From positions 1 to 15,992 of the forward strand of contig USHW01000048.1 in assembly GCA_900554545.1 (NCBI GenBank): a stretch of 15,992 bases of DNA, written 5' to 3'. The notes under the pieces were generated by a model. That model saw only the letters and a program-made list of their open reading frames with translations, made no database searches and was not told where the DNA came from. Every line of letters starts with the position of its first letter. The stretch's first letter is position 1. Source of the DNA: an uncultured Prevotella sp. (GTDB taxonomy: Bacteria > Bacteroidota > Bacteroidia > Bacteroidales > Bacteroidaceae). The position numbers and the translations under genes are program-made. Positions 1 to 5,170 of the stretch are shown one piece after another.

Positions 1-558
1 CGACAGTGCAGCGAGCCGCTGCTCTGCCGAGCAGGCCGCGTCCAAGCCCTCGGTGCCGTGCTCCGCGAGGTGCTTCTCAAGCTCCTCTATCGGCCTGGCC
101 TTCTGCTGCGCGTTGTCGTAGTATGAGTTGAACATCTTGATGAACGCCCACTGCGTCCAGTGGTAATACTTCGGGTCGCACGTGCGCACCTCCCTGTCCC
201 AGTCGAACGAGAAGCCGATTTTGTCCAGCTGTTCGCGGTAGTGGTTGATGTTCTGCTCCGTCGTCACTGCCGGGTGCTGTCCCGTCTGTATGGCGTACTG
301 CTCGGCCGGCAGGCCGTAAGCGTCGTAGCCCATGGGGTTCAATACGTTGAAGCCCTGCTGCCGCTTGTAGCGCGCGTATATGTCTGATGCTATGTAGCCG
401 AGCGGATGGCCCACGTGCAGCCCCGCCCCAGAGGGGTAAGGGAACATGTTGAGCACGTAGAACTTCCGCTTCTGCGTGTCCTCCGTCACGTGGTAGGTCT
501 TCATCTCGGCCCACCTCTTTTGCCATCTTTTCTCAATCTCGTTGAAGTTGTATTCCAT
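1..558 (-). CDS. leuS: Leucine--tRNA ligase, N-terminal part (runs off the left edge)
   Basis: Charges tRNA-Leu with leucine in the cytoplasm (class I aminoacyl-tRNA synthetase). The 186 visible codons begin MEYNFNEIEKRWQKRW, the usual LeuS opening. They contain PYPSGAGLHVGHPLGY at about residues 40-55, where HVGH is the ATP-binding HIGH signature, followed by NPMGYDAYGLPAEQYAI, typical of bacterial LeuS. The CP1 editing domain and KMSKS loop lie beyond the window. The ATG at 556-558 was chosen because it gives the conserved N-terminus. A TATCTTTG -7 box lies about 45 bases upstream. Identification is firm; only the 3' end is unseen. Confidence 0.97.
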   Translation of the reverse strand, partial: MEYNFNEIEKRWQKRWAEMKTYHVTEDTQKRKFYVLNMFPYPSGAGLHVGHPLGYIASDIYARYKRQQGFNVLNPMGYDAYGLPAEQYAIQTGQHPAVTTEQNINHYREQLDKIGFSFDWDREVRTCDPKYYHWTQWAFIKMFNSYYDNAQQKARPIEELEKHLAEHGTEGLDAACSAEQRLAALS

Positions 559-601
559 TGCTTCGTATCTTGTTTTTGTTCGTATGCAATAATCCAAGAT
601 G

Positions 602-609
602 CAAAGATA
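602..609 (-). promoter_or_regulatory. leuS promoter -7 box
   Basis: Read on the minus strand this is TATCTTTG, matching the Bacteroidetes -7 consensus TAnnTTTG, about 45 bases before the leuS start. No good TTTG is seen 19-21 bases upstream, because that stretch is already inside a purine-rich repeat tract, so the -33 element is degenerate or absent. Confidence 0.65.
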
Positions 610-610
610 A

Positions 611-818
611 TAAAAAGGTGAGAAGGTGAGAAGGTGAAAGGGTAAAAAAGTAGAAAAGTAAAAAAAGTAAAAAGGTAAAAGGGTAAAAAGGTGAGTAGAT
701 AATACAAGCGTTCTTGCGTAAAATTATCATATTTCTCACCTTTTTTACCTTTTTACTTTTTCACCTTTCTACTTTTTTACCTTTCTACCTTTTCACTTTT
801 TTACCTTTTCACCTTTTC
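611..818. repeat. Inverted pair of degenerate AAGGTGA / TCACCTT tracts
   Basis: The left tract (611-696) is made of loose copies of AAGGTGA, AAAAGTA and AAGGTAAA, all purines plus T on the plus strand. The right tract (735-818) is the reverse-complement vocabulary (TCACCTTT, TACTTTTT, TACCTTTC). They are separated by about 38 bases of unrelated sequence and could fold into one long imperfect hairpin. The tract fills the gap between leuS and the micropeptide gene and ends directly against the latter's stop codon. No coding potential: translations give only Leu/Phe/Ser/Thr low complexity. Confidence 0.85.
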
Positions 819-920
819 TTAGATTGCAGCGTTCACGCCGAACACGCCGAGGATGGCGGTGGCTATGGCTGCGATGATTTTCAGGATTATCGATGCTGTT
901 TGTTTTCCTTTGTCGCTCAT
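819..920 (-). CDS. Smalltalk-type micropeptide (33 aa)
   Basis: A 33-residue reading frame opening MSDKGKQTASIILKIIAAIA and ending GVFGVNAAI. A short polar start is followed by a single hydrophobic helix of about 20 residues, so the product is probably membrane-associated. This matches the 'smalltalk' protein family of Bacteroides and Prevotella: about 30 aa, Lys-rich start, then I-I-L-x-I-I-x-A-I-A-T-A-x-L-G-V. That family is usually found beside HU-related DNA-binding proteins, and an HU-related gene lies 345 bases upstream on the same strand here. No function is established. The leader is A-rich on the coding strand (repeated CTAAAAA) with no Shine-Dalgarno, as is normal in this phylum. 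The downstream amidase gene often seen with the pair is missing. Confidence 0.75.
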   Translation of the reverse strand: MSDKGKQTASIILKIIAAIATAILGVFGVNAAI

Positions 921-929
921 TGGTTTTGG

Positions 930-1097
930 TTTTTAGTTTTTAGTTTTTAGTTTTGGGGAGGGCTGGGAGAACTGGGAGGACTGAGAGGGCTGGGTGTGGG
1001 AGAGACTGGGAATTGTTAGGTTGGGTTGGGAATTGTTAGGTGGGTTGGGAATTGTTGGGTGAAGTGGGAGTTGTTGGGTTGGCTATGAGTTGTTGGG
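930..1097. repeat. T-rich then G-rich tandem tract (TTTTTAG; GGGAATTGTTAGGTTGGGTT)
   Basis: Three TTTTTAG copies sit at about 930-950, followed by a G-rich run of CTGGGAG-like words and then three to four degenerate copies of GGGAATTGTTAGGTTGG between 1008 and 1096. It lies between the HU-related gene and the micropeptide gene, so it would be transcribed as a C/A-rich RNA if the two share a transcript. No reading frame of interest. Confidence 0.8.
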
Positions 1098-1099
1098 TT

Positions 1100-1138
1100 G
1101 AGCGGAGGCAGGGCGGCGCCTGCCCTACCCTGCCGCTC
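1100..1138. terminator. GC-rich hairpin between HU-related and smalltalk genes
   Basis: GAGCGG(a)GGCAGGG at the left pairs with CCCTGCCGCTC at the right, giving a strong stem with one bulged A. On the minus strand it follows the HU-related gene, but the bases after it are A/C-rich rather than a U-run. It may be a partial terminator or processing hairpin rather than a classical intrinsic terminator. Confidence 0.45.
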
Positions 1139-1262
1139 TCACCTTTTCATACTTTACCTTGCTACCCTTTCTACTTTTCACCTTTTCACCTTTTCACCTT
1201 TTTCACCTTTTTCACCTTTCCTCACCTTCTCACCTTCTCACCTTCTCACTTTCTCACCTTCC
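1139..1262. repeat. Pyrimidine tract of TCACCTTT-type repeats after the HU-related gene
   Basis: About 120 bases of CACCTTTT, CACCTTTTT and CACCTTCT units in near-tandem order, the same vocabulary as the right tract at 735-818. It starts within three bases of the HU-related stop codon. Copy-to-copy length varies between 7 and 10 bases, which suggests slippage. Confidence 0.85.
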
Positions 1263-1264
1263 CG

Positions 1265-1714
1265 TCACGCTGTTTCCTCCGTGTCGTCGAGTGCCACGCC
1301 TATGGCGTTTTTGGGCAGTTCGGTTACTTTGCAGCCGGTGAGGAGGGCGCGGACGCGGGTCTTGTCCTTCTCGATTTTCGTCTCGGGCTGGAAGAGGACG
1401 TGCACCGACTTGACGTTCTGGCCGGCGGTGAACTCCTCTATCGTGTCGGCCGGGCGTGTGGACATGCCGATTTTGAATGTGCCGAGGCGGTTCAGCTTGA
1501 CGCGGTGCGACATTTGCAGGTGCTTCTGCATTGTCTCCACGAGTTCGCTGAGTACGGCCACTATGTCGGCGCGCTTCACTGTGCAGTTGGCCTGCATCTC
1601 CTCGGCGAGGTCGTCGATGTCTACCGTTCCGGTGTGTACGGCGCGTGCGTACCACTTGCCCTGATTGCTTGATGTTCTCCTGTTGTCCTGATAAAGCTTG
1701 TAAAATACTGCCAT
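1265..1714 (-). CDS. HU-related DNA-binding protein (Bacteroidales histone-like family)
   Basis: A 149-residue protein starting MAVFYKLYQDNRRTSSNQGK. It matches the 'histone-like, HU-related' family of Bacteroides and Prevotella: an HU/IHF fold with an N-terminal MxxxYK segment and an extended C-terminus. Visible elements are the helical dimerisation region (about residues 33-67, DIDDLAEEMQANCTVKRADI then VLSELVETMQKHLQ), the HU-like VKLNRLGTFKIGMSTRPA, and a basic stretch replacing the canonical beta-arm. It probably bends or coats DNA; partners are unknown. A longer frame extends upstream, but the ATG at 1714 gives the conserved family start and leaves room for a leader after the promoter at 1788-1819. 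It is followed on the same strand by a smalltalk micropeptide gene, the usual neighbour of this family. Confidence 0.88.
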   Translation of the reverse strand: MAVFYKLYQDNRRTSSNQGKWYARAVHTGTVDIDDLAEEMQANCTVKRADIVAVLSELVETMQKHLQMSHRVKLNRLGTFKIGMSTRPADTIEEFTAGQNVKSVHVLFQPETKIEKDKTRVRALLTGCKVTELPKNAIGVALDDTEETA

Positions 1715-1787
1715 GATGTTTAAGTTTTTAAGTTTGTCTGTTAATTGAAAATTGTTTGTTGTTTGACTGATGCGCATCTTTCACCGG

Positions 1788-1819
1788 CAAAGGTACGGCG
1801 AAAACGGCCGCCGTCCAAG
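1788..1819 (-). promoter_or_regulatory. Promoter of the HU-related gene
   Basis: On the minus strand, CTTG (1819-1816) is followed by 20 bases and then TACCTTTG (1795-1788). This fits the Bacteroidetes TTTG-N19/20-TAnnTTTG pattern with one mismatch in the -33 box. It implies a leader of about 65-70 bases before the ATG at 1714. Confidence 0.65.
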
Positions 1820-2243
1820 CCGCGGCGCTGTACATTGCAGGAGTGGAACGCTTGACAATCTGCAACTCGCTGTGCGCCAAGGGGTTGCGGCCTGTGCGGC
1901 GGAGGGCCGTCCCCTGCCCTGCCAAAGGCCGTGTTTCGGGGCGCGGAAGGCGGCTTTTTGCCGTGTGAAAGGCGGCATACGGTAACGCGCTGGGTTACAG
2001 CATGTTAAGAAATTAACAATGAAAAATTAACAATGAAAAATCAGGCAGTTTGGCTGCTTTGTTTGCACATGATTTGTGTTAAATGGTATTGGTTTGCAGA
2101 CTGACGCCAGCGTCGCAGTTTAATTTTTAATTGTTAATTTTTAATTCCCCATCCCGTCTCCGGCTGTCTGTGCCGTTCACGTTTTTTAGCAGAACGGGGA
2201 GAAAGTATATAGTGTTGTGAACTTATTGTGCACGGAATGCGTG
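1820..2243. other. Gene-free spacer between divergent genes
   Basis: No coding frame is convincing here. The first part (1820-1985) is GC-rich with repeated words (AAGGCGGC twice, GCCCTGCC). The rest is AT-rich and holds an inverted pair of TTAACAAT-containing tracts. A 23-codon frame starting near 2033 looks like chance. The spacer separates the divergent promoters at 1788-1819 (minus) and 2244-2251 (plus). Confidence 0.6.
2009..2146. repeat. Inverted TTAACAATGAAAAA tracts
   Basis: The left tract (2009-2041) holds two copies of ATTAACAATGAAAAA. The right tract (2118-2146) reads TTTTTAATTGTTAATTTTTA, the inverse word. About 76 bases lie between them, so a single-stranded copy could fold back on itself. 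Confidence 0.75.
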
Positions 2244-2251
2244 TAATTTTG
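2244..2251 (+). promoter_or_regulatory. -7 box for the RteC-like gene
   Basis: TAATTTTG fits TAnnTTTG and lies about 108 bases before the ATG at 2359. No TTTG sits at the usual -33 distance: TTG copies occur 15 and 26 bases upstream. It is therefore a half-supported promoter. Confidence 0.5.
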
Positions 2252-2265
2252 CAGCCGGTTGTTTT

Positions 2266-2330
2266 CAAGTTGACAAGTGACGAGTTGACGAGTGACAAGT
2301 TGACGAGTTGACAAGGAACAAGTAACAAGT
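2266..2330 (+). repeat. GACAAGTTGACGAGT tandem repeats in a leader
   Basis: About six degenerate copies of the 7-8 base words TTGACAAG, TGACGAG and AACAAGT occupy most of the stretch between the -7 box and the start codon at 2359, so they would form the mRNA leader. The same GACAAG word builds the tract in front of mutS. Confidence 0.75.
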
Positions 2331-2358
2331 TTTTCAATTAACCTAACAATTTCAGGAA

Positions 2359-2793
2359 ATGACAATGGAAATGGAAAAGAATGCGTGCGTGATGCGCGCA
2401 AGGGAGTATTCGCAGACGCTCACGCGCGAGCAGAGGCAGCGCGCAAAGGAGAAGCTCGTGGCGCAGTTCGCCGAGCTGTTGGGGCGTTCGCCTGCGGAAA
2501 ATATCTACTGGATGGAGACTGTGACCGACCTTATGGACCTGTCGCACGTGGTGTATCTCACGGGTCTTATGACCGACGGGCAGGGCCGCCCCTTCGGCTT
2601 CAGGCGCATCGTTGAGCGTGCCTGCGCCGTGCTGCACGTGCCGCTGCCGGCCAACCCCTACTCGATGGCCTTCAACGCGCGCAACCGCAAGGGCGTGCGC
2701 CAGACGTCGATGTTCAGCAGATACTGCTGGCTGATGTATTCGACTGACTCTACCAACCCGATAAACGGCATGGTGAGGATTATGGGGGAGTGA
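2359..2793 (+). CDS. Small RteC-C-terminal-domain-like protein
   Basis: A 144-residue cytosolic protein, very basic in its first third, with no signal peptide. The segment from about residue 49 (IYWMETVTDLMDLSHVVYLTG) to about 120 (NPYSMAFNARNRKGVRQTSM) follows the pattern of the RteC C-terminal domain: W-x-x-S/T-x-TDL-x-EL-x-Y-x-L-x-x-x-G, then Y-x-x-F-x-x-x-RNRK. RteC regulates excision of conjugative transposons such as CTnDOT. Here only that domain is present, without the RteC N-terminal half, and no transfer genes are in view. The assignment rests on motif spacing alone, so a different helical DNA-binding family is possible. ATG codons at 2359 and 2365 are both usable. A satellite tract starts at the stop codon. 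Confidence 0.6.
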   Translation: MTMEMEKNACVMRAREYSQTLTREQRQRAKEKLVAQFAELLGRSPAENIYWMETVTDLMDLSHVVYLTGLMTDGQGRPFGFRRIVERACAVLHVPLPANPYSMAFNARNRKGVRQTSMFSRYCWLMYSTDSTNPINGMVRIMGE

Positions 2794-3123
2794 AGAATGA
2801 AAAATGAAGAATGAAAAATGAAGAATGAAGAATGAAAAATGAAGAATGAAAAATGAAGAATGAAAAATGAAGAATGAAAAATGAATAATGAATAATCAGG
2901 AGGATGGGTATCGGGCTTATCAGGCTTATTTGGCCTATGCTAATTGAATAGGGCTAATAAGGCTAATAGGCCAAATAGGGCTAATAGGCCAAATAGGGCT
3001 AATAGGCCAAATAAGCCTGATACCCTACCTATGATTTTTCATTTTTCATTTTTCATTTTTCATTCTTCATTCTTCATTTTTCATTCTTCATTCTTCATTC
3101 TTCATTTTTCATTTTTCATTTTT
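2794..3123. repeat. Large nested inverted repeat (AATGAAGAATGAAAA tracts around a 22-base palindromic arm)
   Basis: The outer left tract (2794-2895) is tandem AATGAAAAATGAAG. The outer right tract (3034-3123) is its inverse, CATTTTTCATTCTTC. Inside them, ATCAGGCTTATTTGGCCT near 2920-2937 is the exact reverse complement of AGGCCAAATAAGCCTGAT near 3004-3021, and GGGTATC / GATACCC extends the match. The whole 330-base stretch could fold into one long hairpin, and it lies between the RteC-like gene and the promoter of the esterase gene. Confidence 0.85.
2949..3013. repeat. 18-base tandem repeat GGGCTAATAGGCCAAATA
   Basis: Three near-perfect copies plus partial ones lie at the centre of the nested inverted repeat. 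In one frame it reads as an Asn-Arg-Ala-Asn-Arg-Pro peptide, but there is no reason to think it is translated. Confidence 0.85.
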
Positions 3124-3128
3124 CTTCT

Positions 3129-3136
3129 TATTTTTG
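3129..3136 (+). promoter_or_regulatory. -7 box for the esterase/fucosidase gene
   Basis: TATTTTTG fits TAnnTTTG and lies 19 bases before the ATG at 3155. The -33 region falls inside the CATTTTTC tract and has no clear TTTG. The leader would be very short. Confidence 0.5.
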
Positions 3137-3154
3137 CAGAAACTCAAAACGGTT

Positions 3155-3967
3155 ATGCGAAACAAGTTTATATTATTCATGCTGGCGCTGTCTGTGGTGC
3201 TGGGCGCCGCCGCGCAGGGCAAGGTAAGGATAGCCTGCGTGGGCAACAGCATCACCGAGGGCTACGCCTTGGCCCACCCTGAGACCGAGAGCTACCCTGC
3301 CGTGCTGCAGCGCATGCTTGGCGACGGCTACGAGGTTGGCAACTTCGGACTGTCGGCTCACACGCTGATGATGAAGGGCAACCTGCCCTACATGTCGAAA
3401 CAACGCTACAAGGACGCGCTGGACTTTGCGCCCGACGTGGTGACAATCATGCTGGGCACCAACGACACCAAGCCCGAAAACTGGGCGCACAAGGACGACT
3501 TCCAGGCCGACCTGCGCACCATGGTTGACGCCTTCCAGGCGCTGCCCTCCCACCCCAAGGTGTACCTCTGCCTGCCCGTTCCGGCGGAGCACAAGGAATG
3601 GGGCATCAGCGACAGCGTGATGACCTACGGCGTGATACCGCGGATAAGGGAAGTGGCGCGCGAACGCCACCTGCCCGTAATCGACCTTAACACACTGCTG
3701 CGCCCCTACCACCCTTGGGCTTACACCGACGGAGTGCACCCCGACAGGCGCGGGGCGGCTGTCATCGCGGCAGGCATATACCGCGCGCTGACCGGACGCG
3801 AGCCTGACCCCCTTGCGGCAGGCCGCACCGACCTTGCACTGTGGTATGACGGACAACACCCATCGTGGGGCGCGACCAACACCGGCGGAGCGTGGCTCTG
3901 CGCCACCTGTGGGAACACTGGCTCTACACGGGCGACAGGCGTTACCTTACGGAGATATATCCCGTGA
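3155..3967 (+). CDS. Exported SGNH/GDSL hydrolase domain, front part of a broken esterase-GH95 gene
   Basis: Residues 1-21 form a signal peptide (MRNKFILFMLALSVVLGAAA). An SGNH esterase domain follows: nucleophile Ser32 in VGNSITEGY, block II Gly in NFGLSAHT (about 65), block III GTND at 101-104, and the DGVH pair Asp192/His195. All catalytic blocks are intact, so this domain could still deacylate a carbohydrate ester in the periplasm or at the cell surface. At about residue 227 the sequence enters LALWYD, the usual opening of a GH95 fucosidase. It then jumps to HPSWGATNTGGAWLC, which belongs far inside GH95, and leaves frame at 3901. The last 22 or so residues (after Cys249) are out-of-frame readthrough. 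The TTG at 3134 would also start the frame, but the ATG at 3155 gives a clean signal peptide. Confidence 0.8.
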   Translation: MRNKFILFMLALSVVLGAAAQGKVRIACVGNSITEGYALAHPETESYPAVLQRMLGDGYEVGNFGLSAHTLMMKGNLPYMSKQRYKDALDFAPDVVTIMLGTNDTKPENWAHKDDFQADLRTMVDAFQALPSHPKVYLCLPVPAEHKEWGISDSVMTYGVIPRIREVARERHLPVIDLNTLLRPYHPWAYTDGVHPDRRGAAVIAAGIYRALTGREPDPLAAGRTDLALWYDGQHPSWGATNTGGAWLCATCGNTGSTRATGVTLRRYIP

Positions 3968-4920
3968 TGAAGGGCGCGGCCGACTTCTTCCTGTCTACCA
4001 TGGTGCGCGAGCCGAGCCACGGATGGCTTGTAACCGCGCCCACGTCGTCGCCCGAGAACGAGTTTTACGCTTCGCCCACCGACCGCACCCCGGTGAGCGT
4101 CTGCATGGGTCCTACAATGGACATACAGCTTGTGCGCGAGCTGTTCACCAACGTGGCAGAGGCCGCCTCCGCGCTCGGCGTTGACGCAGATTATGCCGAC
4201 AGCCTGCGTGCCGCCGTGGCGCAGCTGCCGCCCCACCAGGTGAGCAAGGAGGGCTACCTGATGGAGTGGCTTGAGGATTATGAGGAAGTGGACGTGCACC
4301 ACCGCCACGTGTCCCACCTCTACGGACTGCACCCCGGTAACCAGATTTCGCCGTACAAGACGCCTGAACTGGCCGACGCTTGCCGCGCCACGCTCAGCCG
4401 TCGGGGCGACGGCGGCACGGGATGGAGCCGCGCGTGGAAGATAAACTTCTGGGCGCGCCTTGGCGACGGCGACCGCGCCTACACGCTGTTGCGCAGCCTG
4501 CTGCACCCGGCTTATACGCAAGCCGACCCGAAGCAGCACGGCAGCGGCACGTTCCCCAACCTGTTCTGCTCGCATCCGCCATTCCAGATGGACGGCAACT
4601 GGGGCGGAACGTCGGGCATAGCCGAGATGCTGGTGCAGAGCCAGGACGGCTTCATAAGCCTGCTGCCGGCCCTGCCTTCACAGTGGACGGAGGGCAGCCT
4701 GCACGGCTTCAAGGTGCGCGGCGGCGCTTCGGTTGACATGAAATGGAGCGGCGGCAAGCCCACAGAGGTGACCGTAACGGGCGGATGGCAGCCCGACATA
4801 CGGCTGAAGACGCCGCAGGGCGTCACCTCCGTGAAGGTGAATGGCGAGGAGCGCGGGGCAGGGGAGTTCGTAGCCCTGACGCTGAAGCCGGGCGAACGCG
4901 CCGCAATCATTTTCAAATGA
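3831..4920 (+). pseudogene. GH95 alpha-L-fucosidase remnant (internal deletion and -1 frameshift)
   Basis: From 3901 a second frame reads RHLWEHWLYTGDRRYLTEIY and continues through TSSPENEFY (Glu codon at 4054, probable general acid), HRHVSHLYGLHPGNQI, GGTGWSRAWK and FQMDGNWGGTSGIAEMLVQS (Asp codon at 4591) to a beta-sandwich C-terminal domain ending at 4920. This is the last 340 or so residues of a GH95 enzyme, which is normally about 750-800 residues. The preceding WGATNTGGAWLC in the esterase frame joins it exactly if one base is restored near 3901 (TGC-CGC-CAC reduced to TGC-GCC-AC). The N-terminal GH95 domain and the segment that should carry the catalytic asparagines (HHNTD region) are absent between LALWYD and HPSWGAT. 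It was probably an SGNH-GH95 fusion attacking acetylated, fucosylated glycans, now inactive as a fucosidase. Assembly error is the alternative. Confidence 0.8.
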
Positions 4921-4998
4921 CGCGCCGCAGCCAGCCTTACAGCGGTTTGAAAGGCCGGTGTACAGCCGTGTCTACACGGTTTTGTCAAGCATAAAAAC

Positions 4999-5031
4999 CG
5001 GGCGGAAGTTTTACCATCCGCCCGATTTTTT
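4999..5031 (+). terminator. Intrinsic terminator after the GH95 remnant
   Basis: CGGGCGG (4999-5005), a 12-base loop, CCGCCCG (5018-5024), then ATTTTTT. A textbook hairpin with a T-run, about 80 bases after the fucosidase stop and just before the mutS -7 box. Confidence 0.88.
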
Positions 5032-5032
5032 G

Positions 5033-5040
5033 TAATTTTG
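5033..5040 (+). promoter_or_regulatory. mutS promoter -7 box
   Basis: TAATTTTG fits TAnnTTTG, directly after the terminator and 130 bases before the mutS ATG. The -33 region overlaps the terminator stem and has TTTT rather than TTTG. Confidence 0.55.
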
Positions 5041-5054
5041 CAGGAAAATTTATA

Positions 5055-5152
5055 AGCAGACAAGTTACGAGCAGACAAGCAGACAAGGGGATTTGACTTG
5101 CCTGTTGACAAAGGAAACTTCCTTGTTTGCTTGTCACTTGTCTACTTGTCAA
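5055..5152 (+). repeat. Inverted GACAAG / CTTGTC tracts in the mutS leader
   Basis: The left tract (5055-5088) has three GACAAG units spaced by AGCA or TTACGAGCA. The right tract (5120-5152) has CTTGTTTG, CTTGTCA, CTTGTCTA and CTTGTC. Between them AGGAA-AC-TTCCT makes a tight inner stem. Given the -7 box at 5033, the whole inverted repeat should lie in the 5' untranslated leader of mutS and end 18 bases before the ATG. Confidence 0.8.
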
Positions 5153-5170
5153 CTCTAAAAAAATAAAGAT

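Noticed and set aside
1040..1672. Plus-strand frame reading through the pyrimidine tract into the HU-related gene
   Set aside because: The Phe/Thr/Leu/Pro/Ser repeats come from the CACCTTTT tract, and the remainder is antisense to a recognised gene.
1940..1980. Shared GTGAAAGGCGGC word with the terminator at 15880-15914
   Set aside because: Only 12 bases match and no hairpin partner is present at the left site; probably coincidence in GC-rich text.
2033..2104. 23-codon frame in the spacer before the RteC-like gene
   Set aside because: No promoter or ribosome site, overlaps a repeat tract, and the peptide resembles nothing known.
2794..3123. Possible CRISPR array
   Set aside because: Units are contiguous and degenerate with no unique spacers of constant length, and no cas genes are present.
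3890..3910. Programmed -1 frameshift joining the esterase and GH95 frames
   Set aside because: No slippery heptamer or downstream stem is evident, and the GH95 part is already missing its N-terminal half, so decay is simpler.
3721..4575. Minus-strand frame opposite the GH95 remnant
   Set aside because: The sense frame has clear GH95 motifs; the antisense product is low-complexity Arg/Ala/Val.
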